Below are positions 17,369 through 27,246 of a stretch of 64,000 nucleotides of DNA, one piece after another (within the stretch, counting starts at the first letter, position 1; each line of letters starts with the position of its first letter). This stretch comes from Terriglobia bacterium. Its GTDB lineage: Bacteria; Acidobacteriota; Terriglobia; Bryobacterales; Bryobacteraceae. The stretch lies in assembly GCA_020073145.1 (NCBI GenBank), contig JAIQFS010000010.1, forward strand, positions 1 to 64,000. The letters are read 5' to 3'. A model generated the notes under the pieces. The model had not been told where the DNA came from. It saw only the letters and a list, made by a program, of their open reading frames with translations, and did not search any database. Made by a program: the position numbers and the translations under genes.

Positions 17369-18316
17369 ATGTTGACGCCCACTGACAAAATCTGGCATAA
17401 CGGCCGCTTGATTCGATGGGACGAGGCGACCATCCATGTGCTCTCTCACGTGGTGAGCTATGGGACCTCGGTGTTCGAGGGGATCCGGTGTTACGCGACG
17501 CCCTCGGGCCCGGCCGTGTTCCGACTGCGGGAGCACGTGCGCCGCCTGGTGGACTCGGCGCGGATCTACCGCATGGAGAACGTGGGCTTTTCGGCCGACC
17601 AACTAGCGGAAGGGATGCTGGAGCTGGTGCGGGTCAACAAGATGGAGTCGTGCTACATCCGACCGATCGTGTTCCGTGGATATGGCGAGATGGGAGTCAA
17701 TCCCGTCAAGAATCCCATCGAAGTGTACCTGGCCTGCTGGTCGTGGGGGAAATACCTGGGAGAGGAAGCATTGGCTGAAGGCGTGGACGTGTGCGTTTCG
17801 AGTTGGACGCGCATCGCACCGAACACGCTGCCGGCCCTGGCCAAGGCAGGCGCCAACTACATGAACTCGCAGTTGGTGAAGATGGAAGCGCTGGCCAATG
17901 GGTACTCCGAAGGCATCGCGCTGGACGCCAACGGCTACGTGAGCGAGGGATCGGGCGAAAACATTTTCGTGGTGCGGGACGGCAAGATCCACACACCGCC
18001 GCTGGGCGCCTCGGTGCTGCCGGGCATCACCCGCGACAGCGTGCTGATTCTGGCGCGCGACCTCGGCATTCCGGTGGTGGAAACGCTGGTTCCGCGAGAG
18101 ATGCTGTACATCGCGGATGAGGTGTTTTTCTCTGGGACGGCGGCAGAAATTACGCCGATTCGCAGCGTGGATCGGATCGCGGTGGGCAAAGGACGGCGTG
18201 GGCCGATCGCGGAAAAGCTGCAGAAGGAGTTCTTTGCGGTGATCAACGGCACCAGGCCGGATCAGTACGGCTGGCTTTCACCCGTCCATGCCGTGCAGCC
18301 AGCGGCAGCACGGTAG
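17369..18316 (+). CDS. ilvE: Branched-chain amino acid aminotransferase
   Basis: Fold-type IV PLP enzyme of 315 residues making or degrading leucine, isoleucine and valine. Seen: the N-terminal [20 protein letters not shown], the PLP lysine in NSQLVKMEA, the [11 protein letters not shown] loop and [13 protein letters not shown] near the C-terminus. It has its own leaderless-type promoter and is convergent with the ZIP gene across a hairpin. Confidence 0.93.
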   Translation: MLTPTDKIWHNGRLIRWDEATIHVLSHVVSYGTSVFEGIRCYATPSGPAVFRLREHVRRLVDSARIYRMENVGFSADQLAEGMLELVRVNKMESCYIRPIVFRGYGEMGVNPVKNPIEVYLACWSWGKYLGEEALAEGVDVCVSSWTRIAPNTLPALAKAGANYMNSQLVKMEALANGYSEGIALDANGYVSEGSGENIFVVRDGKIHTPPLGASVLPGITRDSVLILARDLGIPVVETLVPREMLYIADEVFFSGTAAEITPIRSVDRIAVGKGRRGPIAEKLQKEFFAVINGTRPDQYGWLSPVHAVQPAAAR

Positions 18317-18334
18317 GACACGCCCACGACGCCT

Positions 18335-18382
18335 GCGCGACCGGATGACCACCTCCCCCGAGATTTGCCATCCGGACCGCGC
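18335..18382. terminator. Imperfect hairpin downstream of ilvE
   Basis: GCGCGACCGGATG (18335-18347) pairs with CATCCGGACCGCGC (18369-18382) with one bulge and a 21-base loop. It sits 18 bases after the ilvE stop, between convergent genes. No T-run follows. The remaining ~190 bases up to 18568 show no gene. Confidence 0.45.
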
Positions 18383-18568
18383 AGCCGCCTAATGGACTCT
18401 CCTTTTGTAACTCGATCGTCGCGAGGAAGCCAGCACGATTTCTAACGTGCTGTGTCCTTTTCAACAAATTTATTGGAGCGCGTCTGCTTACACTTAGGGC
18501 GGACCGGATGTGGCAAAGTTGTGCATAAAACAGGGGCGGGTTGACCTGTTCAAGAAACCGGACGGCGT

Positions 18569-19342
18569 TCAACGAAACAACGCTTCGGCGCCGCGCTGCA
18601 ACACGGCCGCGCCGGCCACGCCGGTCAAGGCCGGAACGAAAGCGGGGCCGGGACCGCGCAATTTCCATTCACTATGCAGTGCGTGGAAGGCGAGATACAG
18701 GATCCACCCGGCAGTGAGTCCGAGCGGATACAGGATCCACCGGGTGCCGAGGTGAGGGGCCATGAGCAAGCCGGCCGCGCCGCCCACGAGCGTGGTTCCT
18801 TCGGCGACTACGCTCCATGCGAGCGCCGCCGAGCGGGAGCTCATGGCGGCGCGCAGGATGCCGCCGAGCGCGATCCCTTCGGGAATCTTGTGGAGCGCGA
18901 CCGCCAGAGGCACGGCCAGGCGCAAGCCGAGGGGCGCGGCAAACTGCGCGGTGGAAACGCTCCACCCGTCCAGAAAGCTGTGCAGGGCCGCCGCTCCGAT
19001 CAGAGGCACGGCTAAGCCATGCAATTCAGCGGCGCAGGAGTGATGGTCGTGATCGTGGGCGCAGGTGGGACAAATGGGATAGGCGTAGCGGTCGATGGCG
19101 ATCAGCAATCCATAGCCGACCACGGAGAGAGTCAGGCTGGCGGCCCATCCAGCCTCCAGCGCCAATTCGGGCAGCAACCCAAAGGCCGCCACTCCCAGCA
19201 GCACGCCGGCGCTGAACGGAACGACCACCCGCGCGCGGCGTTGCACACCGGTGAGCCACAGACCGAGGGCCGCGCCGACGATACCCACAGCGGCAGCTAG
19301 AGCCGGCGCCAGGATTCCACGCGCTTCGATGAACGTTGACAA
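18569..19342 (-). CDS. ZIP-family metal transporter
   Basis: 257 residues with eight hydrophobic segments. A histidine/cysteine-rich loop (CPTCAHDHDHHSC) lies between helices 3 and 4, and the metal-path motifs HSFLDG and ALHKIPEGIALGG are in the middle helices. ZIP proteins carry zinc or iron into the cytoplasm. The start is a TTG at 19342 with a TACAGT hexamer ending 6 bases upstream and no ribosome site, again of leaderless geometry. Confidence 0.88.
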   Translation of the reverse strand: MSTFIEARGILAPALAAAVGIVGAALGLWLTGVQRRARVVVPFSAGVLLGVAAFGLLPELALEAGWAASLTLSVVGYGLLIAIDRYAYPICPTCAHDHDHHSCAAELHGLAVPLIGAAALHSFLDGWSVSTAQFAAPLGLRLAVPLAVALHKIPEGIALGGILRAAMSSRSAALAWSVVAEGTTLVGGAAGLLMAPHLGTRWILYPLGLTAGWILYLAFHALHSEWKLRGPGPAFVPALTGVAGAAVLQRGAEALFR

Positions 19343-19396
19343 GTCTCTACTGTAGCAACTGGGACCGCCGGGCCACTGTCCAACGGAAGGGCCTGG

Positions 19397-20644
19397 TCAT
19401 CCCGGGAGACTGAGGAGGCTGGCGACGCGTAGGGCGGCACGGAGCACCCGGGCATCCTCGCCGTGCGCGGCGGCGAGTTGAAGTCCCAGAGGCAGCCCGG
19501 CTGGCGCCGGCATGGGAAAGGCGATCGCCGGAAGGCCTAAGGCGGTCCAAGGGGCGTTGAGGCGAGGGTCTCCGGTGGAGGTCAGGCCGCGCGGCGGAGG
19601 TCCAGTCGCGGCGGGCGCCAAAATCACCGGGGTGGCTTTACAAAGCGCCGCCATCTGCTGCTTGGCGCTTGCGATGGACGCTTGGGCTTCCTGGTAGCGG
19701 TGGTCCGGGATCTCGAGGCCTTCGCGAACCAGGTCGGCAAGATCGAGCAAGAGATCGCCGTATTCGCGGAAGCGCGGCTCGTGGAAGCGCGCGCCTTCGT
19801 AGTACATCACGATACGGGTTTCCCCGGCGAGTTTCTCGAGCAGGGGAGCGATGGGAAGGGGTTGCACGGCAAGGCCGCGCCCGCGAAGGAGAGAGACGGC
19901 TGCGCGAAACGCGCCGGCCATCGGGGCTTCGACTTCGGGAAGGGGCTCGACGGCGCCGAGCGCGACGTTCTCCGCATCCCCGCACGGATACCGCAGCGCT
20001 TCCCAAAGCCGCAGCATATCGGACGGCGTATGAGTGAAGAAACCAAGCGTGTCCAGGCTGGGCGACATGGAGAGGACGCCTTCCATGGAAATGAGTCCGT
20101 GGCTGGGCTTGAACCCGGTGATCCCGCAGAACGAGGCCGGGCGCACCACCGAACCCAGAGTCTGGGTGCCCAGCGCGAAGGGGATCATGCCGGCCGCCAC
20201 AGCGGCGGCCGAGCCACTGGAGCTACCGCCGGGGGTGTGGTCGAGATTCCGGGGATTCCGAGTGGGTGGAGGAGTGCGGTGGGCGAACGCGGCGGTCTGC
20301 GTCTTCCCCATGAGGACGGCCCCCGCGCTGTGCAACTGGCGGACGATGGCTGCGTCCTCCGCGCCGCGATGGCCCCGATACAGGGGTGAGCCGAATTCGG
20401 TGACCAGGTCCTTGGCGTCGATTACGTCTTTGGCGCCGTACGGAATGCCGGCCAGGCGGCCTGCTTCGGTATGGGGCTGCGGGTTCACTTCGACCCAGGC
20501 GTGAAGGGTGGGGTCGAGGGTGCGGATGCGCTCCAGGGAGAAGGCGACGGCTTCTTCGCGGGCGGCCGGGCAGGCTTCCAACCATTGCTCCAAACGTTCG
20601 AGCCGGATTCCGGAAGCGGGAACGGGATGGGCGGTGAGGGCCAT
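19397..20644 (-). CDS. Amidase-signature family hydrolase
   Basis: 415 residues. The Ser-cisSer-Lys triad is placed at Lys72 (YGAKDVID), the GGSSSGSAAA loop (141-145) and Ser165 (GTQTLGSVVRPASFCG). In most relatives the last segment reads GTDTGGS, so GTQTLGS is a notable change beside the nucleophile. It probably hydrolyses an amide, but the substrate is unknown and a GatA role is unlikely since gatB/gatC are absent. It is divergent from the ABC operon. Confidence 0.85.
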   Translation of the reverse strand: MALTAHPVPASGIRLERLEQWLEACPAAREEAVAFSLERIRTLDPTLHAWVEVNPQPHTEAGRLAGIPYGAKDVIDAKDLVTEFGSPLYRGHRGAEDAAIVRQLHSAGAVLMGKTQTAAFAHRTPPPTRNPRNLDHTPGGSSSGSAAAVAAGMIPFALGTQTLGSVVRPASFCGITGFKPSHGLISMEGVLSMSPSLDTLGFFTHTPSDMLRLWEALRYPCGDAENVALGAVEPLPEVEAPMAGAFRAAVSLLRGRGLAVQPLPIAPLLEKLAGETRIVMYYEGARFHEPRFREYGDLLLDLADLVREGLEIPDHRYQEAQASIASAKQQMAALCKATPVILAPAATGPPPRGLTSTGDPRLNAPWTALGLPAIAFPMPAPAGLPLGLQLAAAHGEDARVLRAALRVASLLSLPG

Positions 20645-20725
20645 GCGGATCCGGAAGATTCAGTATACGTCGTGAGGGAACGGCCCGGACCCTCGCTTCG
20701 GATTCGGCAGACCGGCCGCGTTCAT

Positions 20726-20755
20726 TTGACAACACTTGCCCGCCGTTCATATGAT
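20726..20755 (+). promoter_or_regulatory. Sigma-70 promoter of the Gld-type ABC operon
   Basis: TTGACA (20726-20731) and TATGAT (20750-20755) are spaced by 18 bases. Transcription would begin near 20762, leaving a leader of about 90 bases before the ATPase gene. Confidence 0.7.
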
Positions 20756-20853
20756 GAAATCTCAACCGAAAGACTGTTGTGGCGCTCATTTTTGAGCGTT
20801 CTCTCGTACCCAAATGGCAACGACCGCGTCTGTTTTGTCTGGGAAACACCAAT

Positions 20854-21840
20854 ATGATTAAAGTTGAAGGCCTGACCAAGCGATACGCTCGAACCGTCGC
20901 TGTGGACAATATTTCCTTCGAAGTGGAGAAAGGTCAAATCGTAGGGTTTTTGGGGCCGAATGGCGCCGGGAAGACCACCACGATGCGAGTTTTGACCTGT
21001 TTCCTTCCGCCCACCTCCGGCACCGCGACCGTGGCCGGTTTCGATGTGCTCGAAAACCCCATGGAGGTCAAGAAGCGCATCGGCTACCTGCCGGAGACCC
21101 CCCCGCTCTACCCTGAAATGGAGGTCATTGAGTACCTCAAGTTTGTCGGCAAGCTAAAGGGCATCGCCTCGCGCGACGTTCCGGGCCGCGTGGATGAAGT
21201 CATGAAGCGGTGCGCCGTGGATGACGTCCGCGACAAGCTGATCGGCAAGCTTTCCAAAGGCTACCGGCAGCGCGTGGGCCTGGCCCAAGCGATCTTGCAC
21301 AACCCGGACGTGCTGATTCTGGACGAGCCCACGTCGGGCCTGGATCCCAAGCAGATCATCGAGACACGCGAACTGATCAACTCGCTGGCCGGGGATCACA
21401 CCATCATCTTGAGCACCCACATCCTGTCGGAAGTGGAGCACTCCTGTGAGCGGGTGATCATCATCAGCCACGGCAAGCTGGTAGCGATCGACTCGGTGGC
21501 CAACCTGACGAACCGGCTGCGCGGCTCCGAAGCGGTGGCCCTGGAACTCGATGCGGCCGGAGGACGTCCGAACCCCACGGAGGTGCAGCAGCGCCTCGAA
21601 ACGGTTGCCGGCGTGAGCCGGGTGATGATGAAAGATTCCAAGAACGGAAAGCTCATCTTTGAAATTGAGAGCTTGCAAGGGAAGCAAATCCGCGCCGATC
21701 TGGCGCGCACGGTGGTCAATTCCGGCTGGAATCTGAACGAATTGCGTTCGGTGGGCCTGAGCCTGGAAGATATTTTCCTGCAGCTCACGGCCGCCGAGCA
21801 GAAAGACACCGAGCCCGAAACCCAAGGAGTCCAAGCATGA
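20854..21840 (+). CDS. ABC transporter ATP-binding protein, GldA-like
   Basis: 328 residues. Walker A is GPNGAGKTT, the ABC signature is LSKGYRQRVGLAQ, Walker B is LILDEPTSGLD and the H-loop is STHILSE. A C-terminal domain of about 100 residues follows, as in GldA/CcmA-type subfamilies. The ATG at 20854 is used because the upstream extension is leader sequence. Together with the next three genes it resembles the GldA-GldFG system, which in Bacteroidetes is tied to gliding and in other phyla is a Gld-like exporter of unknown substrate. Confidence 0.9.
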   Translation: MIKVEGLTKRYARTVAVDNISFEVEKGQIVGFLGPNGAGKTTTMRVLTCFLPPTSGTATVAGFDVLENPMEVKKRIGYLPETPPLYPEMEVIEYLKFVGKLKGIASRDVPGRVDEVMKRCAVDDVRDKLIGKLSKGYRQRVGLAQAILHNPDVLILDEPTSGLDPKQIIETRELINSLAGDHTIILSTHILSEVEHSCERVIIISHGKLVAIDSVANLTNRLRGSEAVALELDAAGGRPNPTEVQQRLETVAGVSRVMMKDSKNGKLIFEIESLQGKQIRADLARTVVNSGWNLNELRSVGLSLEDIFLQLTAAEQKDTEPETQGVQA

Positions 21841-22604
21841 GAAGCGTGATCCTGATCTGCCGCAAGGAACTCAACGCCTATTTCACGTCCCCCATCGCCT
21901 ACATGCTGATGGCGTTCTTCGCGCTGATTTTCGGGTTTGTCCTGTTTAACGCGACGCGCGATTTCATCCGCTTCAGCTTCCAGATGCAGGCGCAGGGGGG
22001 CGGCGCTCCCATGAGCATCAACGACCAGATCATTACCCCGCTGCTGGGTTTCGCCAGCACCATCACGCTGTTCCTGGTTCCGATGATCACCATGCGGCTG
22101 TTCGCCGAAGAAAAGCGCTCGGGGACGATCGAACTGCTGCTCACTTCGCCCGTGACCGACCTCGAAATCATCCTCGGCAAATGGCTGGGAGCCATGCTGC
22201 TGTTCCTCTGCATCCTGGCGATGTCGATGATCAACGTGGCGCTGTTGTTTGCGTGGGGCAAGCCGGACCTGAAGCCCGTGCTGGTAGCCTACCTGGGCCT
22301 GATCTTGCAAGGCGGGTGCCTGCTGGCCATCGGCGCTTTCATATCCACCACCACCAAGAACCAGATCATTGCGGGCGGCGTCACGTTTTTTGTGTGTCTG
22401 ATGCTCTGGCTGTTGAACTGGTTCACGGCCAACGATACCGGGGCGGTATACCAAGTGATCAACTATCTGTCCATCGTCACGCATTTCGATAACTTTTCGA
22501 AGGGCGTGGTGGAATCCAAGGACGTCATCTTTTACCTTTCCATGATCTTCTTCGCGCTGTTCAGCACGTCGCGAGCCATGGAATCGCTGCGGTGGAGGTC
22601 ATAA
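21837..22604 (+). CDS. ABC transporter permease, GldF/NosY-like
   Basis: 255 residues with six hydrophobic helices and the typical start MRSVILICRKELNAYFTSPI. AEEKRSGTIELLLTSPVTD is the conserved cytoplasmic loop of this ABC-2 permease subfamily. It overlaps the ATPase gene by four bases (ATGA) and abuts the GldG-like gene. Confidence 0.9.
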   Translation: MRSVILICRKELNAYFTSPIAYMLMAFFALIFGFVLFNATRDFIRFSFQMQAQGGGAPMSINDQIITPLLGFASTITLFLVPMITMRLFAEEKRSGTIELLLTSPVTDLEIILGKWLGAMLLFLCILAMSMINVALLFAWGKPDLKPVLVAYLGLILQGGCLLAIGAFISTTTKNQIIAGGVTFFVCLMLWLLNWFTANDTGAVYQVINYLSIVTHFDNFSKGVVESKDVIFYLSMIFFALFSTSRAMESLRWRS

Positions 22605-24041
22605 ATGGCGAACTGGATGAAAGCCCGACAGACCAAGTACGCGGCCTACGCCAGCGTCTACATCCTGGTGATCCTGGCGGTGCTGGGCGCTGCCAATTTC
22701 CTGGCCAACCGCTACGATAAGACCTACGATTCCACGGCCAACAAGCAGTTCAGTCTCTCGGACCAATCCATCAAAGTGGTGAAGGGCCTCAAGGGCGATG
22801 TCCACATCACGTACTTCGACAGGGACTCCCAGTTTGCCGGCGCGCACGGGCTGCTGGACCGCTATTCCAACCTGTCACCGAAAGTACACGTGGCGTACAT
22901 CGATCCAGTGAAGCGCCCGCAGGAGGCGCGCGCCGCGGGGTTCAGCCGCGACACCACCATCCTGGTGGATAGCGGCACACGCAAGGAGCCGGCCAAGAGC
23001 CTGACGGAGGAAGAAATCACGGGCGCGCTGATCCGTTCCCTAAAGTCGGGAGAGCGGAACGCCTGCTTCGTTAGTGGCAGCGGTGAGCACAGCCTGGATG
23101 ACACCACTGGTGGTGACGGGTACGGCGCGGTCAAGGCCGCGCTGGAGAGCAGCAACTTCAAGACCCGCACCATCTCCCTGCTCAACGCCGCCGGGCAGAC
23201 GCCGGCCGCGGGGGGCGAGAAGGCCACACCCGCCGCGGGCGCTTCCCCGGACGCCACCGCCAAGCCGGAAGTGCCGAAGGATTGCACAGTGCTGATGATC
23301 GGCGGCCCGCGGTTCGCCTACATCCAACCGGCCGTGGACGCCATCAAAGCCTACGTGGAAAACGGCGGCAAGGCGATGATTATGCTGGACCCCTCCATCA
23401 AACTCGGCAAGGATGACACCCAGGAGAATACGGCGCTGGATGCGTTGCTGGAAAGCTGGGGCGTCACGCTCGACAAGGATCTGGCACTCGACACCAGCGG
23501 GATCGGACGCGTTTTCGGCCTCGGGCCAGAAGTGGCGTTGGTGGCCAGCTATGAACCGCACCAGATCGTGAATCCGATGAAAGAGATTGCCACGGCGTTT
23601 CCGCTGTCGCGGACTCTGGAGGTGAAGAACACGGACAAGACTACCGTCGACAAACTGTTCTCCACGGGCGAAAACAGCTTCGCCACCACCAACCTGAGCT
23701 CGGGGCGCATCACCATCGACCCCAAGAACGACAAGAAGGGTCCCCTGCTGCTCGCCGCCGCCGGCACCTACAATAAGGCCGGCCGGTTCGTGGTGGTGGG
23801 GACTTCGACCTGGGTGGGGAACTCGCTCATCCGGTTCAACGGCAACCGCGATTTGTTCCTCAACATGATCAACTGGCTCTCGGCCGACGAAGACCTGATC
23901 TCAATCCGTCCCAAGGAACCTTCCAATCAGGCTCTCAACGTGACCGGCCAGCGATTCAACATGATGTTCTGGCTGAGCGTGGTATTCTTCCCGCTGGCAG
24001 TGGTGGGCATCGGGCTCGGCACCTGGTGGAAGCGGAGGTAA
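22605..24041 (+). CDS. GldG-like ABC-associated membrane protein
   Basis: 478 residues: an N-terminal transmembrane helix, a long extracytoplasmic part (GldG/IFT52-like fold, with KGLKGDVHITYFDRDSQF, VMLDPSIKLG-like and RITIDPKNDKKGPLLLAAAG segments) and a C-terminal helix ending in WWKRR. An alanine/proline-rich insertion lies near residues 200-225. It is the third member of the ABC module, with no gap after the permease gene. Confidence 0.85.
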   Translation: MANWMKARQTKYAAYASVYILVILAVLGAANFLANRYDKTYDSTANKQFSLSDQSIKVVKGLKGDVHITYFDRDSQFAGAHGLLDRYSNLSPKVHVAYIDPVKRPQEARAAGFSRDTTILVDSGTRKEPAKSLTEEEITGALIRSLKSGERNACFVSGSGEHSLDDTTGGDGYGAVKAALESSNFKTRTISLLNAAGQTPAAGGEKATPAAGASPDATAKPEVPKDCTVLMIGGPRFAYIQPAVDAIKAYVENGGKAMIMLDPSIKLGKDDTQENTALDALLESWGVTLDKDLALDTSGIGRVFGLGPEVALVASYEPHQIVNPMKEIATAFPLSRTLEVKNTDKTTVDKLFSTGENSFATTNLSSGRITIDPKNDKKGPLLLAAAGTYNKAGRFVVVGTSTWVGNSLIRFNGNRDLFLNMINWLSADEDLISIRPKEPSNQALNVTGQRFNMMFWLSVVFFPLAVVGIGLGTWWKRR

Positions 24042-24043
24042 GG

Positions 24044-25348
24044 ATGAAACCGAAGGGACTGCTGATCGCCGTCGGGGTTTTGGCTGTCCTCGGCGGCCTG
24101 ACCTGGTGGTCGAACAAGAAGCAGGCGTCGGCCAGCAAGTCCACCGATACCACGGTCAAGATCCTCTCCATGCCGACCGATCAGATTCAGGAGATCCGTC
24201 TCAAAAATCCCGCGCAAACCATAGACCTGAAGAAGGAGAACGGGAAGTGGCAGATCCTTCAGCCGGAAGCCCTGCCCGCGGACCCGGAGCCGGTGGGCGG
24301 AATGATCACCACTCTTTCGGCGCTGAATGCCGATAGCGTGGTGGCAGACAAGGCATCGGACCTGACGCCGTTCGGGCTGAAGACGCCGACGCTCGACGTC
24401 GAAGTGATCAAGAAAGACGGCAAGAGCGATCAATTGCTGATCGGCGATGACACGCCGACGGGATCCGGCAGCTACGCTAAGCTGGCGAACGATCCGCGGA
24501 TCTTCACCATCGCCACGTTTACCAAGACGAGCCTGGATAAACCGGTCAACGACCTGCGCGACAAGCGTCTTCTGACCTTCGATAGCGACAAACTGACGCG
24601 CGTGGAGCTGGCCGCCAAGGGCGCGCCGGTGGAATTCGGCAAGAACAATCAGAACGAGTGGCAGATTCTCAAACCGGGCCCACTGCGAGCCGATGGATCG
24701 CAGGTGGATACCCTGATCAGCAACCTCAAGGGCGCCACGATGGACTTGAGCGAGGACGAGAAGACCGCCGCCGCCGCGTTCGGTTCGGGAACCAAATCGG
24801 CCACGGCCACGGTCACCGACGCGAGCGGGAACCAGACCCTCGAGGTGCGCAAAAAAGGTGAAACCTACTACGCCAAGAGCTCCGCGGTTTCAGGCGTTTT
24901 TAAGGTAGCGGGGGACACTGGGAAGAACCTGGACAAAAGCCTCGACGATTTCCGCAACAAGAAACTGTTCGATTTTGGCTTTAGCGATCCGTCGTACATG
25001 ATGGTACAGGGGGTGGCGTACACCAGGAACGGGGACAAATGGATGTCCGGGGCGAAGACCATGGACAATACCAGCGTCCAGAATCTGATCGACAAACTCC
25101 GCGACTGGACGGCCACCAAGTTCGCCGAAACCGGCGGCGGCAGCGCGGTTTTCGAGGCCGCGGTGACGTCCAATGGCGGCAAGCGCATCGAAAAAGTGAC
25201 GGTCACTCAGCAGGGAAATCAATATTTCGCGAAGCGCGAGAACGAGTCGGGCATCTATGTATTGGACAGCCAGACAGTGGATGATATACAAAAAGCCGCA
25301 TCCGGCGTGAAAGAGGCGGCCGCGCCCGCGCCGGCCAAGAAGAAATAG
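24044..25348 (+). CDS. DUF4340-like membrane-anchored protein
   Basis: 434 residues beginning MKPKGLLIAVGVLAVLGG, a signal anchor, followed by repeated units of the DUF4340 type (VKILSMPTDQIQEIRLKNP, LTRVELAAKGAPVEF, and a DTTVK/KRIEKV repeat). A GGAGG site overlaps the upstream stop codon. DUF4340 proteins habitually follow gldG in Acidobacteriota and Myxococcota and are assumed to be part of the same complex; no activity is known. Confidence 0.82.
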   Translation: MKPKGLLIAVGVLAVLGGLTWWSNKKQASASKSTDTTVKILSMPTDQIQEIRLKNPAQTIDLKKENGKWQILQPEALPADPEPVGGMITTLSALNADSVVADKASDLTPFGLKTPTLDVEVIKKDGKSDQLLIGDDTPTGSGSYAKLANDPRIFTIATFTKTSLDKPVNDLRDKRLLTFDSDKLTRVELAAKGAPVEFGKNNQNEWQILKPGPLRADGSQVDTLISNLKGATMDLSEDEKTAAAAFGSGTKSATATVTDASGNQTLEVRKKGETYYAKSSAVSGVFKVAGDTGKNLDKSLDDFRNKKLFDFGFSDPSYMMVQGVAYTRNGDKWMSGAKTMDNTSVQNLIDKLRDWTATKFAETGGGSAVFEAAVTSNGGKRIEKVTVTQQGNQYFAKRENESGIYVLDSQTVDDIQKAASGVKEAAAPAPAKKK

Positions 25349-25351
25349 CTC

Positions 25352-26665
25352 GTGAATGGTCTCCTTACCGACCTTTATGAGTTAACCATGGCGGCCGGCT
25401 ACTTTGAAGCCGGCAAAGCCGCGGAACGGGCGACGTTTGAGTTTGCCATTCGCCGCCTTCCGGCCGGCCGTAATTTCGTGTTGATGGCCGGTCTGCCGCA
25501 GGTGGTGGAGTACCTGCTCCAGCTCAGCTTCGCCGAGGAGGAGATTGAGTACCTGCGCGGCCTTCCGCAGTTTCACAGGGTCTCCTCCGGGTTTTTCGAC
25601 TACCTCCGGCGGTTCCGTTTTACGGGCGATTTGTTCGCCGCGCCGGAAGGCACTCCTCTGTTTGCCGGCCAGCCTGTCCTCACCATCCGAGCGCCGATTG
25701 TGGAGGCGCAGCTTCCGGAAACTTTTGTTTTGTCGGCCATCACGTTTCCCGCGTTGGTCGCGAGCAAGGCGGCCCGCTGCGTGGCCGCGGCCGGCGGCCG
25801 GGCTGTGGTGGAGTTCGGAACCCGCCGGGCCCACACGGCCGAGGCCGGCGTGCTAGGGGCGCGCGCTGCCTACCTGGGCGGATGCGCTGGGACCAGTAAC
25901 ACGCTCGCCGGCTTCCGCTTCGGCATCCCAGTGAAGGGAACGGCGGCGCATTCGTGGGTGATGTCGTTCTCGAGCGAGACCGAATCCTTCCGCCAACTCC
26001 AGAACGTTCTGGGCGAGCACACCGTGCAACTCATCGATACCTATGACACGATCGAGGGCGCGCGGCGGGCGGCTCAGCTGGGAAAGCCCCTCTGGGGCGT
26101 GCGCATCGACAGCGGCGACTCGCTGGCGCTGTCGCGGCACGTCCGCGCGGTGCTCGATGAGGCCGGTTTGCGCGAGGCCCAGATTATGGTGAGCGGCGAT
26201 CTGGATGAGTACAAGATTCGCGAACTGGCCCGCGCCGGCGCGCCCATTGACGCCTTCGGGGTCGGGACGCAGTTGGCCACTTCCGGCGACGCGCCGTTTA
26301 TGAACGCCACTTATAAAATGGTGGAACTGGACATCGGCGGCATCAACCGCTTCACGGCCAAACTCAGCGAGGACAAGATTTCGCTGCCCGGCGCGAAGCA
26401 GGTGTTCCGCGAACTTGAGCGGGACGTCGTCGCGCGCTCCGGCGAATGCGGGAAAGGCGAGGCCTTGCTGCGGCCGGTTCTGATCGGCGGCCGCCTGGTC
26501 GAGCCGCTCCCCACCCTGGAGCAGGCCCGCTGCCGCGCGGCTGAGTCGCTCGGCCGGATGCCGCAGGCCCTGCGCGAATTGGAAGTCGCGGACCCCTGGC
26601 CGATCGTCCACAGCCGAGAACTGCGCGAGTTGATCGACCGGACCCATCGGAACCTGTCGCCATGA
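25352..26665 (+). CDS. pncB: Nicotinate phosphoribosyltransferase
   Basis: 437 residues. LLTDLYELTMAAGYF at the N-terminus, VEFGTRRAHT, GTAAHSWVMSF and the phosphate-binding IDAFGVGTQLATS are diagnostic. It converts nicotinate and PRPP to nicotinate mononucleotide in NAD salvage. The GTG start is 3 bases after the DUF4340 stop, so it seems to be read through from the ABC operon, and it overlaps pncA. Confidence 0.93.
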   Translation: MNGLLTDLYELTMAAGYFEAGKAAERATFEFAIRRLPAGRNFVLMAGLPQVVEYLLQLSFAEEEIEYLRGLPQFHRVSSGFFDYLRRFRFTGDLFAAPEGTPLFAGQPVLTIRAPIVEAQLPETFVLSAITFPALVASKAARCVAAAGGRAVVEFGTRRAHTAEAGVLGARAAYLGGCAGTSNTLAGFRFGIPVKGTAAHSWVMSFSSETESFRQLQNVLGEHTVQLIDTYDTIEGARRAAQLGKPLWGVRIDSGDSLALSRHVRAVLDEAGLREAQIMVSGDLDEYKIRELARAGAPIDAFGVGTQLATSGDAPFMNATYKMVELDIGGINRFTAKLSEDKISLPGAKQVFRELERDVVARSGECGKGEALLRPVLIGGRLVEPLPTLEQARCRAAESLGRMPQALRELEVADPWPIVHSRELRELIDRTHRNLSP

Positions 26666-27246
26666 GCACGGTGTTTGTCGACGTCGACACGCAGCTCGAT
26701 TTTCTCTACCCCGGCGGTGGCCTCTACGTGCCCGGGGCGGAGCGCATCGTGCCCGCGATTGAACGCCTGAACCGCTACGCGGCGGCGCACGGGATGACCG
26801 TTCTCTCGACGACCGACGCGCACACCGAAAACGATCCCGAATTCACCAAGTGGCCTCCGCACTGCGTGGCCGGCGCCATCGGCCAGCACAAGCCGGCGGC
26901 TACGCTGCTCGATCGGAGAGCGGTGGTGCCCAACCTGGACTGCGGGCTGTCGCTCGAGGGAGCGCAGCAGATCATTTTGGAGAAGCAAACTGTCGACGTA
27001 TTTGAGGCCCGCCAGCTCCGGCGGGTCCTCGAGACCCTCAACGCTAAGGATTTCGTGGTGTATGGCGTCGCAACCGAGATCTGCGTCTGGAACGCGGTCC
27101 GCGGCCTGCTGGCTCTGAAAAGACCGGTGACCGTGGTAGCGGAAGCCGTCAAAGAGCTCGCCGCCGCTGACGGCGCGCGCGTATTCGACCAGATCCGCGC
27201 GCTAGGCGGAGTGATCTCCACGCTCGACGGCGTTTGCCGGAACTAG
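26662..27246 (+). CDS. pncA: Nicotinamidase (isochorismatase fold)
   Basis: 194 residues. The catalytic aspartate is in FVDVDTQLDF, the metal site in STTDAHTENDPEF, the lysine in ILEKQTVDVF and the cysteine in VATEICVWNA. It releases nicotinate from nicotinamide, which pncB then uses. The start overlaps the pncB stop by four bases (ATGA), so the two steps are translationally coupled. The last 45 bases overlap the convergent MauE-like gene. Confidence 0.9.
   Translation: MSTVFVDVDTQLDFLYPGGGLYVPGAERIVPAIERLNRYAAAHGMTVLSTTDAHTENDPEFTKWPPHCVAGAIGQHKPAATLLDRRAVVPNLDCGLSLEGAQQIILEKQTVDVFEARQLRRVLETLNAKDFVVYGVATEICVWNAVRGLLALKRPVTVVAEAVKELAAADGARVFDQIRALGGVISTLDGVCRN

Noticed and set aside
15921-17375. 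Plus-strand ORF of 484 codons
   Set aside because: Antisense of the M48 protease, which has HEMSH and a signal peptide.
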